A stretch of DNA of 64,000 bases from the NCBI GenBank assembly GCA_009746045.1, contig RPFO01000296.1, positions 1,808,388-1,872,387 on the forward strand, written 5' to 3'. Below, one piece after another: positions 22,480 through 34,383 of this stretch; position 1 is the stretch's first letter; each line of letters begins with the position of its first letter. The notes below the pieces were generated by a model. The model ran no database searches. It saw only the letters and a program-made list of their open reading frames with translations, and was not told the DNA's origin. Source of the DNA: Mesostigma viride. Lineage: Eukaryota; Streptophyta; Mesostigmatophyceae; Mesostigmatales; Mesostigmataceae. The translations under genes were made by a program, and so were the position numbers.

Positions 22480-23150
22480 TCTGAGTTCATTTGTTCAATA
22501 TTCATATTTGTTTCATGTAAGATAACCGAGAAAATGACAAAAAACTGCACATGTATGCTGTCACGTGTCACCATTTGAGCTCAGAATGAGCCCAATTTTT
22601 GTGGGTGGTCTATTTTGATGGTCTAGATGCTGCCTGCAAGAATCCAGCCTGAAATGAGTTCATTTGTTCAAGTGCTGTTCATATTTGTTTCATGTAAGAA
22701 AAGGGTGAAAATGACGAAAAACTGCACATGTATGCTGTCACATGTCACCATTTGAGCTCAGAATGAGCCCAATTTTTGTGGGTGGTCTATTTTTATGGTC
22801 TACATGCTGCCTGCAAGAACCCAGCCTGATATGAGTTCATTTGTCCACTGTTCATATTTGTTTCATGTAAGAAAAGGGGGAAAATGACGAAAAACTGCAC
22901 ATGTATGCTGTCACATGTCACCATTTGAGCTCAGAATGAGCCCAATTTTTTGTGGGTGGTCTATTTTCATGGTATAAATGCTGCCTGCAAGAATCCAGCC
23001 TGATATGAGTTAATTTGTCCACTGTTCATATTTGTTTCATGTAAGAAAAGGGGGAAAATGACGAAAAACTGCACATGTATGCTGTCACATGTCACCATTT
23101 GAGCTCAGAATGAGCCCAATTTTTGTGGGTGGTCTATTTTCATGGTCTGA
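22480..23150 (-). repeat. Right subterminal array of element E
   Basis: About four units of the same ~172 bp repeat as at 13011-13905 but inverted (each contains CACCATTTGAGCTCAGAATG). One weaker, diverged unit precedes them near 22290-22480. Confidence 0.9.
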
Positions 23151-23256
23151 AGGCTGGATGACCCCTGCTTTATTGACAAATATAAGGATTTAATCACATG
23201 TGGAAAAATTGAGTAAAATTTATGAAATTGAGCAAACACTTATGAATCCCCTCTAC

Positions 23257-25446
23257 TTGCTGGCTGCCCTGCAGAATGTACGAGCCAAGTTTCCTACCAC
23301 AAGGATCCAGGTGGACATGCAGTTTCAGCATCTCAAGGGTGATCCCACCCTTCCTTCAGGAGTTGCTGGTTACACCTAGGGAGGCTCACGGGCAGCAGGG
23401 TGCTATCGAGAGGGCAATCCAGGAGGTCAAGAAATTGATCATCTCTGAAGACTGGGTACCCTTGTCTGCACCTGCACTTGTCAGGAGTGCATGGCTGAGG
23501 AACGTGGAGCAGCAGCTGAACAGCAGGGTCAATTTCTACTATGATGGAGTTGCTGTCAGCCCAATGGGTCTATATCATGGCCTGTGGCCACCACATGTGC
23601 TGGAGGGCTGGAAACATGCTGCACATGTCACCTTTGCCAAGCTGAGGGAGAAGGACCGGGGTTGGAAGATGCTGGAGCCACAAGTGGGTCAGAAGGTCCT
23701 AGCTTGGAAGGAACCTAGCCTTTATGGCAAACGTGGTAGCTGGAGTCCTGGGGTGGTTACCCAGGTTGATGAAGCTAGCCACGCATGCTTGGTCAGCATG
23801 GAGGACGAACCAAAGCATGTACACCGGCTGAGTTGGTCATATGTCAAGCCTAACCTGATGAATGAGGGCAGTCAGGCACAAGGCTCACAGGATCTGCAGG
23901 ATTTTCAGGTCCCAAGTGACATCACTGACGCAACGACCACATCTGTTGCAGGGGAATCTGTCAGCCCTGGCCAGGTTGCAGAGGTACTTGTTGAACAGGC
24001 TGCAAGGTCAACAGCTGGGGAGTCAACTGTCAAGCCCAAGGCACTAACCAAGCCCAGGGGGACAAGTTTGGCTGGATTGATTGGGGCTCTGCAAAGAGCC
24101 AAGAAGCAGCCCAAGGTAGCCAAGCTCAGGTGGCATGGCAATCTGGGGCTGGACACTGCCTTAGAGGTAGACACTAATTCTCAGGTTTCCATCATTGGGA
24201 CCAGAGCTGCAGCAGGGTACAGCATGACTGAACCCAGCTATCAGTTTGTGTCTGACTTCAGTGGCGGGGTACACGTGAAGGTACTGGGCGAGGTATCTAT
24301 TCCTATCCTTGGACAGGACACTGCATTTTGTGTCTTGGAGGGCTATCAGGGACCTGCTCTTCTGGGGCAGAATTTCCTATGCCAGGATGGGGTAGTGATC
24401 ACGTCCTCTCTCCTGACTAAGGAAGGGGCTGGTCAGGTCCCACTGATTAATTTCAGGACCACTCACCTATCACGTGCAGTAACCAGGACGGTTAAGCGTG
24501 TGCAAGTGTGCCAGGGGCAGGAGCCCTTGGTTGATGACCTCATACTGCCAGCTGCTAGTCATCCAAGCAGTTTGGGCATTGGTCCTCACTCACTTCAATG
24601 CTGGACACAGCCCTATCAACTACCAAGGCCTGGTGAAGCTCATGTCCTCTCCCATTATGTGTCCCCAGGTCACACTGGGTCTGATTAAATCTGGGGAGGA
24701 CTGGATCTCCAAGAAATGCGTGGAACCTGTCAATGACCTGCCTCCTGCACGACGTCTACTCAAGCTCAAGTTTGTCATCAAGATGAAGGAGGTGGACGGG
24801 GTCAAGGTACCACATGTCAGGCCAGTGCTGAATGAGTTCAAGGGTACTGGTGAGTGCACTGCTGAGGAGTTGTATACCCCTGGCATGTTGCATGACACTT
24901 GGAGGCTGCTGCTGTGTGTACTTCTAGGCCTTCTCAATAAGGGCTTGGACTATGGCTCAGTGGTGGTAGACTTCAAGAGGGCATTTCTGGAGGGGGATGC
25001 AGATGTGGCACAGGAAAAGTGGGAGGGCAAGACGCCTTTCTATGTCAGGGTGTCTGCTGTATGGAAAAGGGACATTCACACTGAGTTCCTTAAAATCCTC
25101 AAGGGCCTGGAGGGCCTGAGGTCAAGTCCAATAATCTGGAGGGAGACTCTCAACCGTTTCCTGAAGGAGCATTGCAACTTGAAGGTCTCTCCTGTAGACC
25201 CCTGTCTGTTTCTGGGGCAATGGGAAGGCCTACCAGTGTATGCTTCGCTGCACGGGGATGACCTACATCTGATAGCTCCCACGTCGTGGCTTAAGGAGCT
25301 GATCTCCATCATTAAGTCCAAGTTTCCTCTGGGTAGGGAGCAATGGCAGGTGGAGAATGAGCCTCTATACTGTTTGTAGGCATGGAGGCCACACTGGTGA
25401 AGAAGGGGGGGGAGTGGCGTATGCTGCTGGTGGGGGGCAATGATTA
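23257..25446 (+). pseudogene. pol (copy B) part 2: integrase core, protease-like domain, RT
   Basis: Resumes the integrase (second Asp in IQVDMQF, Glu in GAIERAI) after element E. Order then: integrase C-terminus with SLYGKRGSWSPGVV, linker, protease-like domain (EVDTNSQVSIIG, then ALLGQNFL), and reverse transcriptase: LKLKFVIKM, LYTPGM, motif A VVDFKRAFLEGD (about 24960-25000) and the active site LHGDDLHL (about 25249-25270) in place of Y-x-D-D. Frame errors: 4 extra bases near 23353 relative to copy A, and a 1-base shift near 25368 that gives a premature stop. Cut at 25446 by the CACTA element. Confidence 0.88.
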
Positions 25447-25463
25447 CACTAGGAACTCGTTGG

Positions 25464-25770
25464 TGGTAAAAGTGGTAAAAGTGGTAAAAGTGGGTGGTAA
25501 AAAGTGGTAAAAAGTGGTAAAAAGTGGTAAAAAGTGGTAAAAAGTGGTAAAACGGTGGAAAACGCTAGGAGAAAAGCAGGTGGTAAAATCATTTTACCAC
25601 CTTTTACCACCCCTTTTACCACCAAAGTGGTAAAAAATACCACCAAGTGGTAAAAGCGAGGGTGGTAAAAACACGCCACAAAGTGGTAAAAGTGAGGGTG
25701 GTAAAAAGTGGTAAAAAGTGGTAAAAATGAGGGTGGTAAAAAAATACCACAAAGTGGTAAAAATGACAGT
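25464..25770 (+). repeat. GTGGTAAAAA subterminal array (left)
   Basis: Tandem and inverted copies of a ~10 bp unit (GTGGTAAAAA), including internal reversals near 25592-25625. Probably transposase-binding repeats, as in other CACTA elements. Confidence 0.9.
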
Positions 25771-26355
25771 GATAAAAAAGGGGAAAATGCAGATTTTGCC
25801 AGCATTACAACACAAGCACTGTTAAGAACAGCTTAACAGGCCATCATTCCAAATGGTTTCTTTATTACAAATAATAATACATCCCATTAACAGTTGTCTC
25901 TCTTGATTTACAATGAGGATTTAGCCCCACATTGGGCGTCTCATCGATACGTTTCCACCATTGTGAAATAACACAGGCCGCATCAAGCCCAGCCAATTAA
26001 TTTACTTCTTCTTCAGGTGTCATCATGATCAATGATGCTTCTTTGCATGAACAAAGCCACACAGTTGCCAGCACTCATGCTCTGGAGGCCTGCAGGCACA
26101 CAGAGCACCACCATTGAAGAGGACACAAGGGCAGCAAGGCAGGGGGGGGGGGGGCAGTCAGGCACGGCAGATAGTTGTTGCCCAGCAAAACCTCCTATGG
26201 TGAAATGGGTTATGCCTTAACCCCGCTAGATTTTCAGCAGTCACTCAAGCAGGCATACAGAACGGGATAATATAGCCGGTCCAGTTAGTAGCCTGTGTAG
26301 CTGAATGAACAAAAGCGAAAGCATGCCAGTGAGGGCAACTGCAAATAAGGAAAAC

Positions 26356-26432
26356 ATCAGGGAGACAACCAGCGCAGGACAGAAATCGGGAGAATCCGGA
26401 CCATGGTAGCTCGAGCCTGCCGTTATCTTGTC
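26356..26432 (-). repeat. ~75 bp segment shared with element E (inverted)
   Basis: Inverse of 18265-18342. A run of 13 G (26142-26154) lies 200 bp upstream. Confidence 0.85.
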
Positions 26433-27025
26433 CGCGTGGTCGAGTCGTTCAGGATGATGAAGATGAATGGTGATGGAAATGTGTAGCCTTGTGCATTGAA
26501 ATTATGGCTGGCTTACGTGTTAAGGAAAACATTACCTTGCAAAAACTGCTACTCTGATTGCTAACAAATAAAGGTATGGTTTGCAAAGGTGCCGCGCATT
26601 GGACGCTGACAGCAAATGAATCGGAAGATAACGATTGAAAGCAATGGTTACCGACAGATTCACAAATACGAATTGAAACAACTAAAGAAAGCGCTTGCTC
26701 ACCATAAACTTTCACCGCGCTTCTCTAGCCTTCGATGCAGACCACGTTCCTCGCCCCGTCTCTGCGATAGGGCCGCATTGCTATAGACATCTTGCAGTCC
26801 CGTGATCGCGCCGATCGCCGACCTACAGTAGCTTCCCTGGCCCTTGCTTTGAATGTTCAAGGACTCACACTGAGGAAACGATGCCTTCATCTTGTCGAGT
26901 CGCACCACATGAATACAACGGTCACACGGCTCGCAAGTCGCAACTCGGAAGGTCAAGCTTTGCAATGCCGGGCTCCTGAAATGAAGTTACGGTTACGCCG
27001 ATCAGTCTCCGGCAGCGATGTGTAC

Positions 27026-27275
27026 AGCGTGCACATTTACCTTAGTATCAAGTCATAATGGCAAGCCATATGTCCATTCGTTTGAATTTTGCTGACGATG
27101 TACGGATTAGAATCACGTACCCAGGATTTTTCTCTGGCAGGGATGTGTTCAGCGTGTACATTTACCTTAGTATCAAGTCATAATGGCAAGCCATATGTCC
27201 ATTCGTTTGAATTATGCTGATGATGTACGGATTAGAATCACGATCACAGGATTTTATGATTGTAGATGCCAATGG
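27026..27275 (+). repeat. 125 bp tandem duplication
   Basis: Two copies starting near 27026 and 27151, sharing TTACCTTAGTATCAAGTCAT and the following ~80 bases with few changes. Confidence 0.85.
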
Positions 27276-29036
27276 GTGTGCAGAGTGACAGGTCTTGCAG
27301 TGTGACCTTCGCCCGGTATTGCCGTTGCGGAAAGATACTGTCGCTTGGCCTGTAAAGTTCAAAAACTAGCGGTTGCTGCTGGTTTCGGATCGACGCCAGC
27401 AACCGACATGCTTTTGCGCCAACGGCCATAAACACATGTAGTAGTGCAGCTGCTTTTGGGTGTGGTCGACAGGACGTGATTACCCCACATTTCACTTCGC
27501 GGTTTGCGCTGGGAGTATACAGCTAATTGATTCTGAAAGGTAATGGCAGGAGGATGGGGGGTTCGATGACAGGCTAGCAGTGGTTATGTTTGCGGCTCTT
27601 AGGTTTGGAAGGGAATTTGTGGATTGGCCCATGGATTGGACTGGAGGAAGTCACCGGAACGACTTTCCTTTGCAAAGGCAGCGCCTTCGACCAGCTTTAA
27701 ATTTCAGAGCAGAAAGATGTCCAGGAGAAAGCTCACGCAGGCGTATGAGTAACAAGCTAGTCCTCGTCGCAATGTTAGACTGCTGTAGAAACCCGGCGGT
27801 TTCCTGCTATGACCTCAGGTGAGCAAGTGAGTGCTTTTGTAACATGGCCATGAATTCTGTATGCCCCATGCGTTCCCAACATTAAAGAACTGCTCCCAGT
27901 GGTGTGCGGCGCGATGCAAGGGTTTCAGATGCACATAGCATTCGTTTTGAACTTGTTGAATGGAATGCTGCAGAACAGGCAGGCCAAGGAAGTTCCGGAG
28001 TTGGAGAAGTGTGCGATGTGGAGAAACCTGGCCGGATGGCTTCAGATCCAGTCTTAACTGCACTTGTGCTTCTGGTTCTTACATCCTTTTACTGTTTGCA
28101 TTGCGTGCTGCACTTTGTACATTTGTTGGCAGCGTCATGCCGTTAGACCGGCATGCGGCGGCCTATCCGTCTGTGCTAGTAGAGCCTCTGGTTCTCTATG
28201 CTGGGTGATTGTGGTGCAGCATGGTGAGCGAACGTATGCCATTCCGTGTTGTCGGCATTGAGTTGCATGTTCCTTTTTGATATCCAGAGCTTACTTTGCA
28301 TCTTTAAAATGGTTCTCTCCAAATCTTCGCATGCCTGCAAACGAAATCCCTTTACTGGTGAGAGCAATCAGGAAGTCTTTTCATTTTGACTTTTTTGTTC
28401 TCACTCGCTTGCAACACCATAGCAAGAGGTTTGCTGGATTTTCGTCTCATTCTTCTCTTTCCAGTTACATGCCTTGCCATTAGGAATACATGACCTTGTT
28501 AGATGACTTTCTTCATCTCGTTGAGCAGTTCTGAGGCTTTGGAGGTTATTTCAAACTTGATTGGCCTTGATTACTCAATGATTTGCTATCGACTAAACGC
28601 TTGTCGCTGGTGGCTTCTATTTGTGGCATTTTGAGCGTCCTTCGCTTTGTAAAGCCCGCCATCATTAGAACTTTCAATTTGCAGTTGCACGAACTGGTAT
28701 GTTGCATCTTCTTGCGTAGCAGCTATCCCTTGTAGGCTAGTATGGTCACCTATACATCTATTCAAAGTATGGTGTGCGCCACCAGCCTTGCATTCCCTTT
28801 CACTTTAGTTTCCCTTTCTATGCCTGCATTGGGAGGCATGCATGACAAGCATTGGCATGCTTCACGCTAAGTGCGTGGTTGCAACCCTTTGCCTATTGTC
28901 AGCCAGCTTGACCCTGTGCCTTTTATGTTTTCTGTGTTTACGACTAGCAAATTCTATTGCGTAGCTAGGTTTGTGGCTTCGTTTATGTTCTGACTGTGGT
29001 TTTGTTCCTTACGCCATCCCTAGTTGGTGGCCGCTT

Positions 29037-29548
29037 TGTCAAGAATCCTGTCTTGAATATGCCCATTATGCTGACCGTGCAGAAATCTATAATACGGGCA
29101 ACTGTATTCGAGCCCTAATTAACAAATAGATATGCTCGGATAGTAGTACCTAAGTGGGATTTGTCCTACGTGAACGGACACTATGACTATGTGCCAAGTT
29201 GTAGAATGGCACTAGGACCATTGGTCACTATCTTCACCAGATTATAGTATTGTGTCATGTGCATGTCATACCATGCCGTACCGAGTCATGCATGCGCATG
29301 CACCATGTTCCAACATACCAGCTGTCGTTATCGACCCATTGTCGGCCCATGCGCATACCAGGGCCGCCGCCACCACTCACCTACCATAATTACCAATGTT
29401 CACGCTACCTTGAGGTAGCCATGGAAAGCCACACCAAATGGACGTAATAAATAATTTTCCTGGCTCCTGACGCTTAAGTTGGCAATGATTCACCACCTAC
29501 AAATTATTAATTTAAGTCCCCATAATAATAACCCCATGCCCGTTAACA
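29037..29548 (+). repeat. 5' LTR of element C2
   Basis: 512 bp; differs only slightly from its partner at 31202. Confidence 0.93.
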
Positions 29549-31201
29549 TGGCATCGGAGGTCCGGGGCAAGATCTTTCAACGGAATTAACCAACCTCTAA
29601 GCGGCAGCTCACATTTTATTGAGCGCCTTGATCATAGTTTATATTTTCATATACGGAGCAGCTTGGTCGAATTCTTGTACTTGATACGACCATGATTATG
29701 GCGCAGATGCTACCGTGAAATTCAAGGCTTTCAATCGACTTACTTCAATGTGTGGTAACACCAAATATTCGGGGTGACACCTACCGTCGCTAAAATCCGT
29801 CAAGAATTTCCCAAGCTCCGGTGCGCAGGCCAGATCTACGCTTTTATACTTATATATGCCCGAAACTGATCAAACGCCAACATTTCGGTGATGGGGACGT
29901 CGGCACTGAAGCCTGGCACTCAAAAGGTGCCGGCTCTGGTTCCAGGCAGCGCCAGTGATTTTTTACCTGGCAGCACATTTTTTGGCCGAGTGCAGTGCGT
30001 TCAATCGGCGCGGGGTCACTGACGGGCTCCCACTGAGCCGCGCGAGCTGTGAGCATCGACGAGAAATCGGCGGAGCTGTTTACCTCAAGAATTTTTCATG
30101 AGAACCGGTCTTTCTTTTGTACCGGCACCATTTCGCGTGGCATCAACATTCTTTTGGGCGCATTCTTTTAAACCGGAATTCTTTTTAAACGGTCATCACT
30201 TCAAGAGCCCAGAGCCTGCCATGCTCCAAGTTTCCAAGAAAAAGGGGAACATTCCCTGGGTCCTGCTCTCAAGGCCAGCCTGCTGACACAGCTGCACACC
30301 ACACTAAGGAGGGTGCTCACTAACCCCCACGTTGTTTTCAGCACTAGTTGCAGTTTTATAATTCAGTCACATTTAACTAGTTGCAGGCACCACTAGCAGC
30401 AGTAACAGCTAGTTGCATTATCACGTGCCAGCACTAGACACCCACTAGCAACCAGTTGCCCCATACTGTAATGTAGGCAGCAGTAACAGCACAGTCCCAT
30501 CAGCACCATCACACTGGCATCAACAAGCACAGCAGGCAACACCAGCAGGAACAGAGTACACTGCATAGTCCATGCAGGCAGCTACCCACACTTGCCTAGC
30601 CAGCAAGGAGAAGTAGTAGCACCCAGCAGCACATGCATGACTCTCCACCACAGGCGTAGAGTAGATAGTAGCTGCAGTCAGCTGCACGCACTTGTCTAGC
30701 TAGCAAGTAGCAGTCCAGCAACCAGCTCTACATCCTCACGTCACAGTTCACCTTGTAGTAGTTGCAGTAAGTTGCATCAAAACCTGTTGGCAAACAAGTC
30801 AAAGTAGCACTACCAGCACCACACAAGAAACTGTACCCACACACAGCATAGATCGTGTGTGCACACACAACAGCTGACGTCACCGGTTTACCAGCCGCTA
30901 CCAGTTCCCAACGTTTCGAGCTGCAACCCTGGCATCAACCAGTACCGGCTACAGTCTGCATCCAGCCTCAACACTGAGCAACCAGTCTTTCCAGTTTAAG
31001 AGCCTGTTTCCAGTTTGGCTCCACCCTCGTGTGGCGCACTCCATGTGACAATATGGGGCTACACAACCTTGCCCTCATTTTTCTTGCTGTTTTATATCAA
31101 GACCAGGGTGTCGTGTAAGGAGGGAATCCACTTAGGTACCCGACTACCCTCGCCCAGGATCTAGCATTTGTATTTATAGACAGCATCATGTGCAAGGAGG
31201 G

Positions 31202-31713
31202 TGTCAAGAATCCTGTCTTGAATATGCCCATTATGCTGACCGTGCAGAAATCTATAATACGGGCAACTGTATTCGAGCCCTAATTAACAAATAGATATGC
31301 TCGGATAGTAGTACCTAAGTGGGATTTGTCCTACGTGAACGGACACTATGACTATGTGCCAAGTTGTAGAATGGCACTAGGACCATTGGTCACTATCTTC
31401 ACCAGATTATAGTATTGTGTCATGTGCATGTCATACCATGCCGTACCGAGTAATGCATGCGCATGCACCATGTTCCAACATACCAGCTGTCGTTATCGAC
31501 CCATTGTCGGCCCATGCGCATACCAGGGCCGCCGCCACCACTCACCTACCATAATTACCAATGTTCACGCTACCTTGAGGTAGCCATGGAAAGCCACACC
31601 AAATGGACGTAATAAATAATTTTCCTGGCTCCTGACGCTTAAGTTGGCAATGATTCACCACCTACAAATTATTAATTTAAGTCCCCATAATAATAACCCC
31701 ATGCCCGTTAACA
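31202..31713 (+). repeat. 3' LTR of element C2
   Basis: 512 bp; preceded by the purine tract AAGGAGGG. Confidence 0.93.
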
Positions 31714-32225
31714 CGCTTACTTTGCAATGGGAGGGGGATGCCAGGTCTAGCTCATGGAAATTTTTCGTAGAATTTCTTTCAAACTCAGTTCCTTGACAAC
31801 ACAACATGTTGCCCCATGCGGTGGCCTTGTTATGCTCCTTTGATGGTGCTTGATCATTTTGCAGGAAAGCGCACCATGAGGCGAACTGAAGAACGATAGA
31901 GTAGCAATCATGGAGAGAAGGATTCTTCGTTCGTCGAGGATAGCCCCTTAGTTGAAGTAGCATTTCGTAGTCCCTCCTTTACTCTTGATGTATGGGACTC
32001 CGGCATGCCATCGGTTTCTAAAGGATTATATTGCATCAATGACAAAGTCCTTGTAGGCGTGCGCTTGCACGCCATGCAAGGTGAGCTCATGCTTGCTGAG
32101 CTCACGCAGTTGTCCTCAACTTCTCAGTTTTCTCCAAGTTAATCATGCCAATATTACATTGAATAAAGGTGCATCATTCATTGTTTGGGCCTAAACTGAC
32201 TTGTTGTCGGTTCAGCCCTTGTGTT

Positions 32226-32580
32226 TTTTACCACTTTTGTGCTCGTCGTGGTGTTCTTTTTACCACTTCAGCCACTTTTTATCACTTTTTACCACTTTTA
32301 CTGCTTTTTACTGCTTTTTACTGCTTTTTACTGCTTTTTACTGCTTTTTACTGCTTTTTACCACCATTTTCCACCTTTTACCACTTTTACCACCTCCGTT
32401 AGGTGGTAAAAGTGGTAAAAGGTGGTATTTTTTACTGCTTTTTACTGCTTTTTACTGCTTTTTACTGCTTTTTACTGCTTTTTACTGCTTTTTACTGCTT
32501 TTTACTGCTTTTTACTGCTTTTTGGTGGTAAAAAGTGGTAAAAAGTGGTAAAAAGTGGTAAAAGTGGTATTTTTTACCAC
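32226..32580 (-). repeat. TTTTTACCAC / TTTTTACTGC subterminal array (right)
   Basis: Tandem 10 bp units. The outermost are TTTTTACCAC, the inverse of the left array, but two internal blocks (about 32298-32360 and 32432-32520) are uniform TTTTTACTGC, a variant absent from the left end. Confidence 0.9.
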
Positions 32581-32596
32581 CAACGAGTTCCTAGTG

Positions 32597-33179
32597 TATC
32601 AAGAGACCCTCATTAGCAAGCTTCCTCCAGTCATCACACAGGCACTGTGTCCCATGGTGAGGGGCATGGTTGCTTGGGTGGCAGGCATTTCCAGGCCAGA
32701 CCTTATGGTCATAGCCAGGTTGCCTGATGACATGCTGGTGGAGCTAGGGTCTGCCAAGGTGGCTGATCAGGTCAGGGCTTCATCTGGCATTCTGTTGTCT
32801 GCAGTGGATTTATCACAACCCATTTGCATGGAGCTGTATGTGGATAGCTCAATGGACAGCAGGCAGGTCTCCAAGGTCAGGGGCAGGGCTGCAGGGCTCT
32901 TTGTGCTCAGACAGGAAGGCCTGGGGAGTTTGGTGAGCTGGTTTAGTCGCCTGCACAAACGGGTGGCTGTCAGTAGTGATGTGGCAGAATGCAGGGCTAT
33001 TTGTGAAGGAATTCACACTGTCAAGCCTTTATCTGAAGGAGTTGCTTCATCAGATGACTTCTAACACTCCTTGGCCACTTCAGGTTGGCCACTCTTCTAA
33101 AAACAGACTCCATGGGGATGGTGCAGTTTGTGCACAGGCAGATGGCCAGAAGTAGGGACTTGGATTATCTCCTTCTTAA
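32597..33179 (+). pseudogene. pol (copy B) part 3: RT end and RNase H
   Basis: Continues directly from 25446 (YQETLISKLPP). RNase H acidic residues are visible: Asp in ELYVDSSMDS, Glu in SSDVAECRAI and Asp in KTDSMGMVQF (near 33108). A frameshift near 33050-33070 separates the last. The sequence is cut by a piggyBac element at TTAA 33176-33179 and continues at 36109. Confidence 0.87.
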
Positions 33180-33512
33180 CCCCTCAACCGTCTTTGACTC
33201 GTGACTAAAATGAGTCACGAGTTGCACAGTATGCCACAGGTGCCCCCATTCAGCCTAATTATTTTTTCTAGACCATACTAGGAACCAAGCATAACCATAT
33301 TAGGGCCCACCTGGGGGTATAGTGGGTGGTCCCAGTGCTAGCCCCCCCTGCTCTATAAATAGCCCCCCCCTCAGGGGGGTACGGTGAGTGTGCGCGGTGA
33401 CACCGTTACAATGGATGATAGACCCCTTTCCTCAATGAGTTGACCCTGGGGTTGGTTTTGTAGATAGATTTTTTAGTTAGGATGGGATACAAACACTAAA
33501 AATTGTAACTCC

Positions 33513-34073
33513 CCCAGGGACCCATCAGCTGGTGCTAAAAATAACTGGTGACTATTTTGAGTCGCGAGTTTTTTGGGGGCTAAAATAGGCATCCTAGTGC
33601 AGTTTAATGAACATGGAAACGATAGGTAAGCATGGAGTATGGGCAAACATGCATGCTAACACTTATTCCAACCTGTGTGCCACCAATACCTGCCATAACC
33701 ACTGCAGGTCCCTGCCGGATATGATTGGAGACGACTACGCGCGGGCCGCGAGTACGGGGTTCACAACCTTATCATGCATGATGGAGCACGTATACCTTGG
33801 ATTTCACCCTAGTATTTCAGGGGGGACTGCAACTGTAGCCAAGCACTACATCCAAACACTTACATGTCTTGTTTCACCCAGGGACCCACAAGATAATGCT
33901 AAAAATAGCTGGTGACTATTTTGAGTCACCTAGTTTGGGGGGGGCTAGAATAAACATCCTAGTGCAGTTTTGAACATGGAAATGATAGGTAAGCATGAAA
34001 CATGCATGATCATGTTTATTCCAGCCTATGTGGCACAAATATATGCCACAATATGCGTAAATGCTTGCAGACC
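33513..34073 (+). repeat. Diverged ~370 bp tandem duplication in the piggyBac
   Basis: Segments from about 33513 and 33878 both start CAGGGACCCA, contain GGTGACTATTTTGAGTC, then CATCCTAGTGCAGTTT and GATAGGTAAGCATG. GAGTC-type inverted motifs recur in both and near the left tip. Confidence 0.8.
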
Positions 34074-34383
34074 CGCTGATACTGTGGTACTTATTTTTAC
34101 ATGCATGATGGACCTTGCACACAAAGTCAAAACATCCCAGCACTCCTAGATAAATTAGTGACTAAGGGACCCTGCATGCAGTAGCACTGAAAATTGCCAA
34201 CTAGAAATAGGTGGCACTGTGACCATCACGGAGCAGATTTTCAAACTGCACAAGTTATGCATAAACATGAAAGCTAATAAGACATGACCATGAAACAATA
34301 ACCCATGCAGGCTAACAACATGAAACCAAATAACACATGCACAGGTGGGTCCATGAAACAATAACACACACTTCAAACCATGC

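Larger units (their letters stand above)
12928..23253. mobile_element. 10.3 kb TIR element E, superfamily unclear
   Basis: 29 bp TIRs with one mismatch: left 12928-12956 begins GAGGGGATTCATAGGTG, right 23225-23253 is its inverse. A 3 bp TAC duplication flanks it (12925-12927, 23254-23256), and copy A (near 3808) has the empty site. Inside each TIR lie inverted arrays of a ~172 bp repeat. Cargo: a minus-strand gene fragment (14154-15130), a 120 bp minisatellite, TTAA element F, and a possible two-exon gene (21478-22081). No transposase recognised. A 3 bp duplication fits CACTA or Harbinger-type elements, but the tips fit neither. Confidence 0.88.
29037..31713 (+). mobile_element. Non-coding LTR retrotransposon C, copy 2
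   Basis: 512 bp LTRs (29037-29548 and 31202-31713), TGTCAAG...TTAACA, flanked by CGCTT (29032-29036, 31714-31718). Primer-binding-like site TGGCATCGGAGGTC directly after the 5' LTR (29549) and polypurine tract AAGGAGGG directly before the 3' LTR (31194-31201). No ORF in the 1.65 kb interior. Same family as 4299-6969 and 40302-47846, here in plus orientation. Confidence 0.95.
25447..32596. mobile_element. CACTA (EnSpm)-type transposon, non-autonomous
   Basis: TIRs begin CACTAGGAACTCGTTGGTGG (25447) and end with the exact inverse at 32596, longer than 25 bp. Removing the element restores the codon series N-D-Y-Q-E-T in copy B with a 2 bp TA duplication. CACTA tips and dense subterminal repeats are typical of the superfamily. 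Subterminal arrays face each other at 25464-25770 and 32226-32580. No transposase seen. Interior 25790-29031 looks like degraded single-copy sequence; element C2 is inserted at 29037. Confidence 0.93.

Noticed and set aside
25447-32596. Host gene interior between 26450 and 29036
   Set aside because: Small frames only, no domain, no conserved splice pattern; more likely decayed or filler DNA of the CACTA element.
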